From assembly GCA_023392515.1 (NCBI GenBank), contig JAEVYX010000048.1, positions 1 through 36,845 of the forward strand: a stretch of 36,845 nt of DNA. Reading direction: 5' to 3'. Shown one piece after another: positions 1 through 7,945 of this stretch (positions are counted from its first letter, which is position 1; every line of letters begins with the position of its first letter). The notes beneath the pieces are model-generated. The model was not told where the DNA came from. It searched no databases and saw only the letters and a list, made by a program, of their open reading frames with translations. This DNA comes from Bacillota bacterium (GTDB taxonomy: Bacteria; Bacillota; Clostridia; Christensenellales; Aristaeellaceae). Both the position numbers and the translations under genes were made by a program.

Positions 1-372
1 GATGTATGGGTGCTCCCGCATGCTGCTTCATCTCTCTTGCGCTTTTTTTATGGTAATATTATACTACTTAGTGAGGACGGTTTTTGTTTTGCTCGTTGAT
101 TCCCGATGTTTCGAGACAGCCTGACCATATCTGATACCATCTATTGATAAGAGGAATCTTGTCGGTAGATGGTATTTGCTATATAGTAAACCTATAATCT
201 TGCTGAGGCCTTATTGTTGAAGGGGGAGCTCTTACATATCGGCTATCTTCAATACTGCGGCACCATACGGGCTTAAGGCCAGATGTCAAGCGAAATGTTG
301 AGGAGCCCCATTGCAAAACAGCGGGGCATGCGTTAAAGTAAATGGGACTTTGTTTCAGGAGGGCAAGCGGCA
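1..372. other. Upstream intergenic region, no confident gene
   Basis: No supported gene lies here. On the minus strand an ATG at 31-29 would open ten codons that run off the left edge, with a TATAAT-like -10 (58-63) behind it, but no good -35 or ribosome site is visible, so a gene start is only a weak possibility. The region holds a 10-bp inverted repeat (134-175, listed separately) and a plus-strand TATAAT at 193-198 that could serve the LacI gene at 373, again without a convincing -35. Confidence 0.4.
134..175. repeat. 10-bp inverted repeat upstream of lacI-type gene
   Basis: ATACCATCTA (134-143) and TAGATGGTAT (166-175) are perfect reverse complements separated by 22 nt. No T-run follows, so it is not a clear terminator. 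It could be a regulator site or the stem of a leader RNA. Its function is unknown. Confidence 0.5.
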
Positions 373-1353
373 ATGATCACCGTCAATCAGATTGCGAAAA
401 TATGCGGCGTATCCAGAACAACGGTTATTCGTGCGCTGAACGATCAGGGCCGCGTAAGTGAACGAACCAGAGAGCAGGTATTAACCGTTGCAAATGAGAA
501 TGGCTATCGCCCAAATCTTCTGGCTCGCAGTTTGAACAAGGGTCGCACAATGTCTATCGGTGTAATTGCGGATAGTGTAAATAATTATGTGTTCGCGGAA
601 TCGCTTGACGCAATCAACCGAGAAACGCAAAAGCGGGGTTATTCTTTGAACATCGCTTTACAGCAGAGGGAGCCCAAAAGCGAAATCAAGTGCATTCAAG
701 AGATGGCTGATCGAAAAGTGGAGGGCTTACTGATTACGCCTGTTAATCATGGCCCCAAATATGAAAACTTCTTAAAAACGGTTGGTATGCCGGTTGTCTG
801 CCTGGGTAACTGGGTTTCAGACGCATTCTCTACCGTAATGGTCGATGAAAGACATGCTACACAGGAAGCCATGCACTTGATTGCGGAGCACGGATATAAG
901 CGGGTCGTATTTGTTTGCCCGCCGCTGGAAGATGCAGCGCATCTAAATATTTATTCGCATCAGCAGCGTTTGGCCGGGGTTGAGTCAGAACGCGGCCTTT
1001 TTCGCGAAGTGCTTACCATAGGCCATTCTGATTATTTGAAGGCACTAGAACAAATGCTGCCCGCTGCATCTGAACGTACAGCGCTGCTGTGCTCAGGCGA
1101 TATTTACGCGCTGTCCGTTCTTCGCTGGGCAAAGGAGCGGGGTTTGGAAATTCCTCATGATTTTGGATTGATGGGTTTTGATGATATCAATGTCCTGAAT
1201 TACATTGACCCACCGCTCAGTACGGTATCAACGAATGTGGAAGGCGTTGCGAAAGTGGCGGTAGCACATCTCATGGCGATTATTGAAGACCCCACCACAC
1301 CGCCGCAAAAAATGTATCTGAATTATAGGGTAGTAAACCGTTCATCCTTATAA
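373..1353 (+). CDS. LacI family transcriptional regulator (arabino-oligosaccharide locus)
   Basis: DNA-binding repressor of 326 aa, the usual LacI/GalR length. Residues 1-50 form the LacI helix-turn-helix (VNQIAKICGVSRTTVIRAL) and the hinge region (YRPNLLARSL). The rest is a periplasmic-binding-protein-like sugar-sensing domain ending in the usual GFDDINVLNYIDPPLSTV segment. The start is supported by AGGAGGG at 357-363. It lies 219 bp upstream of an ABC sugar operon on the same strand, and two matching palindromes in the gap (1363-1378, 1519-1534) are its likely operators. From the downstream enzymes I infer that the inducer is arabinose or an arabino-oligosaccharide. Confidence 0.93.
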   Translation: MITVNQIAKICGVSRTTVIRALNDQGRVSERTREQVLTVANENGYRPNLLARSLNKGRTMSIGVIADSVNNYVFAESLDAINRETQKRGYSLNIALQQREPKSEIKCIQEMADRKVEGLLITPVNHGPKYENFLKTVGMPVVCLGNWVSDAFSTVMVDERHATQEAMHLIAEHGYKRVVFVCPPLEDAAHLNIYSHQQRLAGVESERGLFREVLTIGHSDYLKALEQMLPAASERTALLCSGDIYALSVLRWAKERGLEIPHDFGLMGFDDINVLNYIDPPLSTVSTNVEGVAKVAVAHLMAIIEDPTTPPQKMYLNYRVVNRSSL

Positions 1354-1362
1354 ATTCGGTAT

Positions 1363-1378
1363 GCGTACACGAATACGC
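1363..1378. promoter_or_regulatory. Candidate LacI operator O1
   Basis: GCGTACACGAATACGC, an imperfect palindrome with perfect outer arms (GCGTA/TACGC). It shares its arms and central CG with the perfect palindrome at 1519-1534, 156 bp centre to centre, close to a whole number of helical turns, as expected for a looping pair. It sits directly after the LacI stop codon. Confidence 0.6.
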
Positions 1379-1477
1379 TACACGTCGTACCCCTTATCAC
1401 CAAGCTGAACATTATATACAAATCTTACATAATGTAGTAAATAAATTGCACAATATACACAATAAATTCCAACTGCA

Positions 1478-1505
1478 TTGACATTATCAATGAATGTGGT
1501 ATCAT
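1478..1505 (+). promoter_or_regulatory. Promoter of the first ABC sugar operon
   Basis: TTGACA (1478-1483), 16-nt spacer, TATCAT (1500-1505). The predicted transcription start near 1512 lies just before the palindrome at 1519-1534, the classic position for repression by a LacI protein. Confidence 0.7.
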
Positions 1506-1515
1506 ATCAATGAAT
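1485..1515 (+). repeat. 11-bp direct repeat spaced 20 bp around the -10
   Basis: TATCAATGAAT occurs at 1485-1495 and 1505-1515, so both copies face the same side of the helix two turns apart, in the promoter spacer and just after the -10. It could be a second regulator site or chance AT-rich repetition. Confidence 0.45.
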
Positions 1516-1518
1516 AGT

Positions 1519-1534
1519 GCGTACTCGAGTACGC
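1519..1534. promoter_or_regulatory. Candidate LacI operator O2 (perfect palindrome)
   Basis: GCGTACTCGAGTACGC is a perfect 16-bp palindrome with a central CG, typical of LacI-family operators. It lies just after the predicted start site of the binding-protein operon and 39 bp before its start codon. Confidence 0.75.
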
Positions 1535-1572
1535 GTAGAATCGTAACCGAATGAAAGGAAAGGGGTGCTCTT

Positions 1573-2868
1573 ATGACTCTGTTTTCTCATCGTACCCTCT
1601 TCAGGGCGATTGCTTTCGCTCTGACAATGACCCTGTTGCTGACATGCTGCAGCGGTGCGTTTGCATCGGCGGAGGCGGCGAAACCAATTACGATTAAATT
1701 TTGGAACAGCTTTACCGGTGCGGATGGCGATCAGTTGGTGGAACTTGTGAACCGTTTCAATCAAAACAACCAGTATGGCATTACCGTAGAAATGGATATC
1801 TCGGCAAACTTCAGCGATCAGCTCACTTCGGCGCTGGCGGCTGGCACCGGCCCTGCGCTGGTGCTGATGTCCAATGCGATGCGCTATCAGTATGATGGCT
1901 ACCTGCAGGATGTCTCGGATGTTTTCGAACAAACGGGGATGGATAAGAGCGACTTTATCCAGAGCTATTTGGATTATTGTATGGATGGCGATGCAATGTA
2001 TCTTGTGCCCTTCCAGATTGTGGGCTATTACATGTTCTGGAATAAGGATCTGTTCGCGGCAGCTGGCTTGGATCCGGAAAAAGCGCCTGCAACGTGGGCA
2101 GAATACGCCGAGTATGCTGCCAAGCTTACAGACGCGAGCAAGAACATATATGGTTCCGGTCTTTGCTACAACTATCCGTACCAGATGGCACATGTCATTC
2201 AGCGCTTTGGCGGCCTTGCCGTTTCTCAGAAGGACAGCAAGTGGCAGGCGAATTTTGTGGACAACGAAGGATATGCGAAGTTCCTTACGACCTTCAAAAA
2301 GATGCTGGACGACGGTATGAATCCTCTTGAGGCTGATACGGATCCTATGATGACGGCAGGTCAGATTGGTATGACCGTCTCCGGCCCATGGATCACAGGA
2401 GGATTGGATACTGCGGGTATCAATTATGGTATTGCCCTGCTGCCGGAGGGTGATGCGGGTGACATGAACTCTGTTGAGGTGCTTGGCTTTGGTGTTCCCA
2501 CCGTGGCAACGGATGCGGAAAAAATGGCCGCCTATCGCTTCATTCAATGGTGGAATACCGAGGATGCGGAGGGCAACAGCCCCGCGCTAGAATGGGCAAC
2601 GAAAAATGGCTTCCCCGCATATACCTACTCCGTGCAGGGTAAAGAAAGCTATCAGAGCAGTGAAAAGCTGCGCATTACCTCTTCCGCTGATCCGTCGGCC
2701 CCAACCGATTTCTTTGTGGATTCCCGTTTTCCGGATACTGGCTCCATGCTCCACGACGTATTGGCACCGTTGGTACAGAGTGTTGTGTTTGATAATACGG
2801 ATGTAAACGCCGCGCTGGACACCGCACAAAAGACGGCTGAAGGCATTGTGGGCAACTACAACAAGTAG
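1573..2868 (+). CDS. ABC transporter extracellular sugar-binding protein (SBP family 1)
   Basis: A 431-aa exported solute-binding protein that would capture the sugar for the permeases encoded next. Residues 1-33 are a signal peptide with an arginine-containing n-region and a hydrophobic core (MTLLLTCC). Cleavage could be by signal peptidase II before Cys25 (weak lipobox LLTC) or by signal peptidase I after ASA. The mature part begins with ITIKFWNSFTGADG and contains the AAYRFIQWW type segment common in family 1 sugar-binding proteins. Context with GH51 and GH43 suggests arabino-oligosaccharides. A hairpin with seven T directly follows and probably lowers permease expression relative to this protein. 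Confidence 0.93.
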   Translation: MTLFSHRTLFRAIAFALTMTLLLTCCSGAFASAEAAKPITIKFWNSFTGADGDQLVELVNRFNQNNQYGITVEMDISANFSDQLTSALAAGTGPALVLMSNAMRYQYDGYLQDVSDVFEQTGMDKSDFIQSYLDYCMDGDAMYLVPFQIVGYYMFWNKDLFAAAGLDPEKAPATWAEYAEYAAKLTDASKNIYGSGLCYNYPYQMAHVIQRFGGLAVSQKDSKWQANFVDNEGYAKFLTTFKKMLDDGMNPLEADTDPMMTAGQIGMTVSGPWITGGLDTAGINYGIALLPEGDAGDMNSVEVLGFGVPTVATDAEKMAAYRFIQWWNTEDAEGNSPALEWATKNGFPAYTYSVQGKESYQSSEKLRITSSADPSAPTDFFVDSRFPDTGSMLHDVLAPLVQSVVFDNTDVNAALDTAQKTAEGIVGNYNK

Positions 2869-2880
2869 TCTTGTACGTGG

Positions 2881-2914
2881 CCGGACGGCACGTTTCGCGC
2901 CGTCCGGTTTTTTT
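2881..2914 (+). terminator. Intra-operon terminator/attenuator after the binding protein
   Basis: Perfect stem CCGGACGGC (2881-2889) and GCCGTCCGG (2899-2907) followed by seven T. It lies inside the operon between the binding protein and permease genes, so partial termination is expected. Confidence 0.85.
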
Positions 2915-2937
2915 ATCGAAAGATGGAGGCGATGCTG

Positions 2938-3831
2938 ATGACTCGAATGAAAAGCGTGTTGTCATACCTGAATAAGCCTTCGCGATGTGCTTACTTTTTC
3001 GTTGCTCCGTCAATTCTGCTATTGATGGTCTTTAACATCACACCCCTTATCGCCTCCTTTGGGTTGAGCCTTTCCAGCGCATCCATGACGCTGAATGAAA
3101 TTGTGTACGTGGGCATGGAAAACTTCATTCGGGCTTTCTCGGATGTCCGCTTTCTCAACAGCCTGAGGGTAACCGCGATTTTTACGCTTCTGGAGGTGCC
3201 GCTTCAGGCATTTGGTGCGATGGTCATTGGGGCGATGGTGGCAAATAACAGCTTTTGGAATAAAGGGCTGCGCGCCGTATATTTTTTGCCGGTCATCTGC
3301 TCGGCTACCGTAATCGGTATTATGTGGAGGATGATTCTCCATTCCAACGTAGGATTCATCACATATGCGCTAAACGTGATGGGCTTTGGGAAAATCAACT
3401 TCATGAACAGCGCGCAAACGACGATCTTTGTCGTTTCTTTTCTTTCAATTTGGCGCAGCTTTGGCATTTCTGCGATTATTTATGTGACAGCCGTACAACA
3501 GGTGAATCCTTCTTTATACGAAGCGGCGCAACTGGACGGCGCCGGCCGTGTACGCCAGTTTTTCAACGTTACTGCGCCTTCCATTCGCCCAACGCTCTGG
3601 TTTGTGCTGATGACCAGATTTGCCGGATCATTGCAGATATTCGATATTATTTATGTGACAACCGGCGGAGGTCCCAATTTCACGACAGAATCGACGGTTA
3701 CATATGTCTACAACCGCTCTTTTTCATCAGGAGGCGATATGGGATACGCCTCGGCGATGTCCATGGTACTGTTTGTTTTCATCATGCTGGTTACGGTTGT
3801 AATGTACCGAAGAATGATTCGGGAGGATTAA
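2938..3831 (+). CDS. CUT1 ABC sugar permease, MalF/UgpA-like subunit
   Basis: Inner-membrane subunit of a carbohydrate importer, 297 aa, with about six hydrophobic segments starting at AYFFVAPSILLLM. The EAA loop that docks the ATPase is visible (EAAQLDGAGRVRQFF...P). Open frame begins at 2923, but GGAGG at 2925-2929 overlaps that codon, so ATG 2938 with an 8-nt spacer is the better start. Its stop is three bases before the next permease start, so the two are cotranscribed. No ATP-binding protein is encoded in the operon. Confidence 0.93.
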   Translation: MTRMKSVLSYLNKPSRCAYFFVAPSILLLMVFNITPLIASFGLSLSSASMTLNEIVYVGMENFIRAFSDVRFLNSLRVTAIFTLLEVPLQAFGAMVIGAMVANNSFWNKGLRAVYFLPVICSATVIGIMWRMILHSNVGFITYALNVMGFGKINFMNSAQTTIFVVSFLSIWRSFGISAIIYVTAVQQVNPSLYEAAQLDGAGRVRQFFNVTAPSIRPTLWFVLMTRFAGSLQIFDIIYVTTGGGPNFTTESTVTYVYNRSFSSGGDMGYASAMSMVLFVFIMLVTVVMYRRMIRED

Positions 3832-3834
3832 ACG

Positions 3835-4671
3835 ATGAATATGCAAAAAAAGCAGCCGCTGCTTGCTGCAATCCTGATGCAAATGCTGCTCATCGTTTTG
3901 GCACTGCTGGTTTTGATCCCGCTGATATGGCTGATTTTCAGCGCATTCAAGCCGGAAAAAGAAATTATTTCATGGCCTCCGACTTTTTTTAGCAAAACAT
4001 TCACCATGGATAATTTCTTGACTGTGAATAAGCGCATCAATATCTCGCAGTACATCATCAATTCGGTGATTTACGCATTTGGCACGACATCGCTGGCTGT
4101 GGTGGTCAACAGCCTGGCGGGGTACGCCTATGCCCGTATGAAGTTCAAAGGCAAGAATTTTCTGTTTTTAATGACGCTGGCCACCATGATGGTTCCGTTT
4201 CAGGTGGTTATGGTGCCTTCGTTTCTCGTGGTATTTAAAATGGGCATGTACAATACTTACTGGGGGCTGATGATTCCTCGTGTTGCTGTTGCCGCCTCCA
4301 TTTTTATGATGCGCGCCGCTTTTTCCGGGATTCCGAAGGAACTTGAGGATGCCGCGAGAATCGATGGCTTGAACGAACTGGGCATCTTTACCCGGATTAT
4401 GCTACCGCAGGTCAATTCTACGCTGATATGCATGGTTGTGTTAAGCATCAACGGATCGTGGAATGATCTGCTATGGCCTATGCTGGTCGCCACTGATACA
4501 AAAATGCGTACGCTTGCCAATGGGCTGGCTCTTTTTGTCGGGCAACATACGATTCAATATGGCGCAGCATTTGCCGGCGCGCTTATTTCGATCATGCCAA
4601 TGTTCCTGCTCTACCTGTTTGGGCAGAAATACTTCGTCGAAGGCATGGTCGGCTCCGGGATGAAGGCGTGA
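3835..4671 (+). CDS. CUT1 ABC sugar permease, MalG/UgpE-like subunit
   Basis: Second membrane subunit, 278 aa, with six predicted membrane segments and the EAA motif EDAARIDGLNELGIFTRI followed by LP. The ribosome site GGGAGG lies in the end of the preceding permease gene, and only three bases separate them, so translation is probably coupled. It would pair with the 2938 permease and the 1573 binding protein. The C-terminal QKYFVEGMVGSGMKA is typical of MalG-type subunits (QKYFVxGxxxGAVK). Confidence 0.93.
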   Translation: MNMQKKQPLLAAILMQMLLIVLALLVLIPLIWLIFSAFKPEKEIISWPPTFFSKTFTMDNFLTVNKRINISQYIINSVIYAFGTTSLAVVVNSLAGYAYARMKFKGKNFLFLMTLATMMVPFQVVMVPSFLVVFKMGMYNTYWGLMIPRVAVAASIFMMRAAFSGIPKELEDAARIDGLNELGIFTRIMLPQVNSTLICMVVLSINGSWNDLLWPMLVATDTKMRTLANGLALFVGQHTIQYGAAFAGALISIMPMFLLYLFGQKYFVEGMVGSGMKA

Positions 4672-4688
4672 CAGTATGAGGTGTAAGA

Positions 4689-6203
4689 ATGGAAATTAAA
4701 CTGCTTAGCAACGCGGTATATCTGCTCGGAAAAATTGATGATCGGATTTATAGCTCCTTTTTGGAGCACATGGGGCGAGTTATTTATACTGGAATCTATG
4801 AACCCGGACATGAAACTGCGGATGAGGATGGTTTTCGCAGCGATGTGATGGACGCTGTTCGCCGAATGGGGGTCACGGCCGTGCGCTACCCAGGCGGAAA
4901 TTTTGTGTCGAATTATCACTGGCAGGATGGCGTAGGCCCGATTTCTAAGCGGCCGCGGCGATTGGAACTGGCCTGGCGCTCTGTGGAGACAAACATCTTT
5001 GGCTTGAATGAATTCATGCGTTGGGCGCATAAAGCTGCTGCCAAACCAATTTTAACCGTCAATCTCGGTACGCAGGGAATTGAAAGTGCACTTTCTTTGC
5101 TGGAGTATTGCAACCACGATCAGGACACCTATTACAGCGATCTTCGCCGCAGCCATGGTGTGCAAGATCCTTATCGCATTCAAACGTGGTGCTTGGGCAA
5201 CGAAATGGATGGCATTTGGCAGATCGGGCACAAAACGGCACAGGAATATGGCCGCATTGCTGCCGAAACCGGCCGCGCCATGAAACGCTTGGACCCCACC
5301 ATTGAGCTGGTCGCCTGCGGCAGTTCCAAGTCGGATATGGCATCCTATCCGCAATGGGATTTGGAGGTATTGGAACAAGTCTACGGCGTGGCAGACTACT
5401 TGGCATTGCACCAGTATTATGGAGGGCAGGAGAAAGGTACGGCGAACTTCCTCGCGCAGTCGCTGGATATGGAGGAGTATATTTCCACCATTCGATCGGC
5501 ACTGCAGGTGACGAAGAAAAAGATGCGCAGCCGTGTACCGATGTATATCAGCCTTGACGAGTGGGGCGTGTGGTCGAGGCCGGAGCATTCCATCGGAAGG
5601 GCGTTTGAACGCTTCCCCTGGCAGGTTGCGCCGGTGATTGATGAGCAGGCATATACGCTGGAGGATACGCTGCTCTTTGCCAGCATGATGCTTGCGGTGC
5701 TGAAAAATGCCGATATCGTTAAAGTGGCGTGCCAGGCTTTACTGACCAATATCAGTGCCTGTATCATGACCCAGCCGAATGGCGAAGTTTGGCTGCAGCC
5801 GATTTATTATGTATTTATGATGATCGCACAGCACGCCCATGGAAATGTTTTACGCACGGTTGATGTTCAAATGCCCTGCTATCCCTGTGAGGAGCATGAA
5901 ATGGTGCCTTGGCTGGATCATGTGGAAACGTTAAGCGAGGACGGCGGGGAAGCAGTATGTTATGCTGTGAACCGTTCGGAAACTGAAACTGTCTCTCTTG
6001 CATGGCAGATGGAGCATCTCCATCCCGTCCAGATCGAAGCATTCACAATCCTGACGGCAAAGGACAAGAATGTAACAAATCGTGACAATCATCAAGCGAT
6101 TCAGCCGTGCCCGGGAAAAGGTGCAAGGCTTGATAAGGCCGAATGCAGGCTGGACATCCCGCCTTTATCCTTCGTGATGGTACGCATTTCATTAAATATG
6201 TGA
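4689..6203 (+). CDS. abfA: Alpha-L-arabinofuranosidase, GH51
   Basis: Retaining arabinofuranosidase releasing L-arabinose from arabino-oligosaccharides. 504 aa, matching the length of bacterial GH51 enzymes (about 500). The acid/base is Glu172 in WCLGNEMDG and the nucleophile Glu291 in ISLDEWGVW, nearly the positions known in the Geobacillus enzyme (175 and 294). The N-terminal RYPGGNFVSNYHWQDGVGP block is also family-typical, and the C-terminal third would be the beta-sandwich. There is no signal peptide, so it acts in the cytoplasm on imported oligomers. GAGGTG lies five bases before the start, 17 nt after the permease stop. Confidence 0.95.
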   Translation: MEIKLLSNAVYLLGKIDDRIYSSFLEHMGRVIYTGIYEPGHETADEDGFRSDVMDAVRRMGVTAVRYPGGNFVSNYHWQDGVGPISKRPRRLELAWRSVETNIFGLNEFMRWAHKAAAKPILTVNLGTQGIESALSLLEYCNHDQDTYYSDLRRSHGVQDPYRIQTWCLGNEMDGIWQIGHKTAQEYGRIAAETGRAMKRLDPTIELVACGSSKSDMASYPQWDLEVLEQVYGVADYLALHQYYGGQEKGTANFLAQSLDMEEYISTIRSALQVTKKKMRSRVPMYISLDEWGVWSRPEHSIGRAFERFPWQVAPVIDEQAYTLEDTLLFASMMLAVLKNADIVKVACQALLTNISACIMTQPNGEVWLQPIYYVFMMIAQHAHGNVLRTVDVQMPCYPCEEHEMVPWLDHVETLSEDGGEAVCYAVNRSETETVSLAWQMEHLHPVQIEAFTILTAKDKNVTNRDNHQAIQPCPGKGARLDKAECRLDIPPLSFVMVRISLNM

Positions 6204-6215
6204 GGAATATCTGCT

Positions 6216-7160
6216 ATGCCAAACGAGTTTGATGGAAGCCCGTGGATTTTGAATCGTGCGGATCCCTACGTGCTGCTTGCGCCGGACGGATGGTATTACT
6301 TCGTGGCAACGGTACCCGAATATGACCGGATTTGCATCAGACGCGCCAAATCATTGGGCGATCTGCCAACAGCGCCTGAGTCCGTCGTGTGGCACAGGCA
6401 TGGTCATGGCCCGATGAGCGAGCACATTTGGGCACCGGAGCTGCACTGCCTGGACGGCATATGGTACATATATTTTGCGGCAGGCCAAAAAGAGGATATA
6501 TGGCAAATTCGGCCATATGTGCTGGCGTGTCATGAGGATGACCCGCTGACCGGTGTGTGGAAGGAATGCGGGATGATGCGCGCCGCGGCAGATGATGCAT
6601 TTTCCTTTAAGGATTTTTCCCTTGATGCGACTGTTTTTTCTGCCAATGGGCGGCGGTATTTCGTATGGGCTGAAAAAGTGAATGTCGGCAAGAAAATATC
6701 GAATCTGTATATCGCCGAGATGGCGACGCCTACGCTTCTGAAAACAGCACAAGTGCTGCTGACCACGCCGGATTATGCGTGGGAACGGCAGGGCTTTTGG
6801 GTCAATGAAGGCCCTGCGGTCCTAAAACACAACGGCAAAGTATTCTTAACCTATTCGGCCAGTGAAACGGGTGCTTCCTATTGCATGGGTATGCTAACGG
6901 CTAGCGAGAACGCAGATCTGCTGGACCCCAGAAATTGGGTTAAAGAAAGCATGCCTGTGTTTGCAACCGATGGGGAAAGAAACATCTATGGCCCAGGCCA
7001 CAACAGCTTTACAAAGGACGACCAGGGAAGGGATGTTATGGTGTTCCATGCGCGGTCTTACGAAAAAATAGACGGTGATCCACTGAATGATCCCAATCGT
7101 CATGCCCGCTTGCTGATCGTCAACTGGGATCAGGATGGACGGCCGCTGTTCGAGTTGTAA
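6216..7160 (+). CDS. Glycoside hydrolase family 43 protein (arabinofuranosidase/xylosidase type)
   Basis: 314 aa, a single five-bladed propeller domain. The three inverting-mechanism residues can be placed: Asp16 in NRADPYV (base), Asp137 in SLDATVF (pKa modulator) and Glu198 in NEGPAVL (acid). WAPELH (72-77) and GPGHNSF (with His262, a conserved metal or substrate ligand) are family signatures. No signal peptide, so cytoplasmic. It follows GH51 by 12 nt and is the last gene of the operon; together they could clear different arabinosyl linkages, or this one could handle xylosyl links. Exact specificity is not readable from the sequence. Confidence 0.9.
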   Translation: MPNEFDGSPWILNRADPYVLLAPDGWYYFVATVPEYDRICIRRAKSLGDLPTAPESVVWHRHGHGPMSEHIWAPELHCLDGIWYIYFAAGQKEDIWQIRPYVLACHEDDPLTGVWKECGMMRAAADDAFSFKDFSLDATVFSANGRRYFVWAEKVNVGKKISNLYIAEMATPTLLKTAQVLLTTPDYAWERQGFWVNEGPAVLKHNGKVFLTYSASETGASYCMGMLTASENADLLDPRNWVKESMPVFATDGERNIYGPGHNSFTKDDQGRDVMVFHARSYEKIDGDPLNDPNRHARLLIVNWDQDGRPLFEL

Positions 7161-7282
7161 AGGGAAAGAGCCTGGAACGATGATCGTTTTATGACACGAT
7201 TGATATTTGGCATCTATGCATGCGGTCAGCCTGCATTAAGACATCAAAACATTCCATACAGCTGTTTTTGTAATCCGAAAAG

Positions 7283-7328
7283 ACATCCTGTCTGCCCGCT
7301 GCCCGGGCAGTATGGGATGTTTCTTTTT
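7283..7328 (+). terminator. Terminator of the arabino-oligosaccharide operon
   Basis: ACATCC..CTGCCCG pairs with CGGGCAG..GGGATGT (7283-7320), with a small internal mismatch, followed by TTCTTTTT. The rest of the gap 7161-7399 shows nothing else. Confidence 0.75.
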
Positions 7329-7399
7329 GAGTAAGCATGGCAGCAACTTCCGCAATATGACATTAGCCGGCAAGTTCTGTGGTGACGGCTCTTGAGCCA

Positions 7400-7428
7400 T
7401 TGACAGTACAGAATACAAATTGTATAAT
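7400..7428 (+). promoter_or_regulatory. Consensus sigma-A promoter of the DUF2294 gene
   Basis: TTGACA (7400-7405), exactly 17 nt, TATAAT (7423-7428): a perfect consensus, so strong basal expression is expected. Start site near 7435 leaves a very short leader before GGGAGG (7437-7442). Confidence 0.85.
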
Positions 7429-7452
7429 TTATTTGTGGGAGGATAAATTGTT

Positions 7453-7824
7453 ATGAAGGGGCAGCAATTATCCAAAGGCCAGATGGAGGCAAAGATCTGC
7501 GAGGCGTTCAGCCGATTTGAAATCGACTACATGGGCAGAGGACCACGCCAGATTAAGGCCTACATTCTTCAGGACATGATCATTGTGCGTATGATGGGTT
7601 TCTTAAGCCAGTCCGAAAAAAAGCTGGCCGAAACGCCTCAGGGTGTCGAGCAGATTAAGAAGCTCCGGACGATGCTTTTTGAAAATTCCAAGGCGGATAT
7701 TGAAGCCTTAATCCTACCCATAATTAATGTGGACATTGCAAGCATTCACTCCGATGTAAGCACAAAGAGTGGTGAAAAAATCATCATGATTACTTTGGAA
7801 TCCAATTTGGAAGAATGCTTTTAA
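7453..7824 (+). CDS. DUF2294 (Na-translocating decarboxylase-associated-like) protein
   Basis: 123-aa cytoplasmic protein of the DUF2294 type: the pattern of an N-terminal helix, DYMGRGPRQIKAYILQDMIIVRMMGFLSQSEKKLA and a C-terminal ITLESNLE strand fits that family. GRGP (residues 32-35) is its hallmark. The biochemical function is unknown in general; members occur near metabolic and stress genes. It is a single-gene unit with its own consensus promoter and a terminator at 7871, so it is transcribed independently of the DUF4914 gene. Start is set by GGGAGG ten bases upstream. Confidence 0.8.
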   Translation: MKGQQLSKGQMEAKICEAFSRFEIDYMGRGPRQIKAYILQDMIIVRMMGFLSQSEKKLAETPQGVEQIKKLRTMLFENSKADIEALILPIINVDIASIHSDVSTKSGEKIIMITLESNLEECF

Positions 7825-7870
7825 ACTGAAGGGCAGACGCTTCGAAAGGTTTTATAACCAGTCGATAGTA

Positions 7871-7919
7871 AGCCGATACTCTAAACCTCCGTAAGGATGT
7901 TTTGAGCATCGGCTTTTTT
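7871..7919 (+). terminator. Terminator after the DUF2294 gene
   Basis: AGCCGATACTC (7871-7881) pairs with GAGCATCGGCT (7904-7914) with one mismatch, then a run of T to 7919. The large loop contains AACCTCCGTAAGGATGTTTT. Confidence 0.75.
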
Positions 7920-7945
7920 CGATAAAAGATTTAGGAGGAGTACCA

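Noticed and set aside
1507..2547. 346-codon minus-strand frame
   Set aside because: Lies opposite the binding-protein gene, which has a signal peptide, ribosome site and family motifs; the antisense product is His/Arg/Ile-rich with no recognisable domain.
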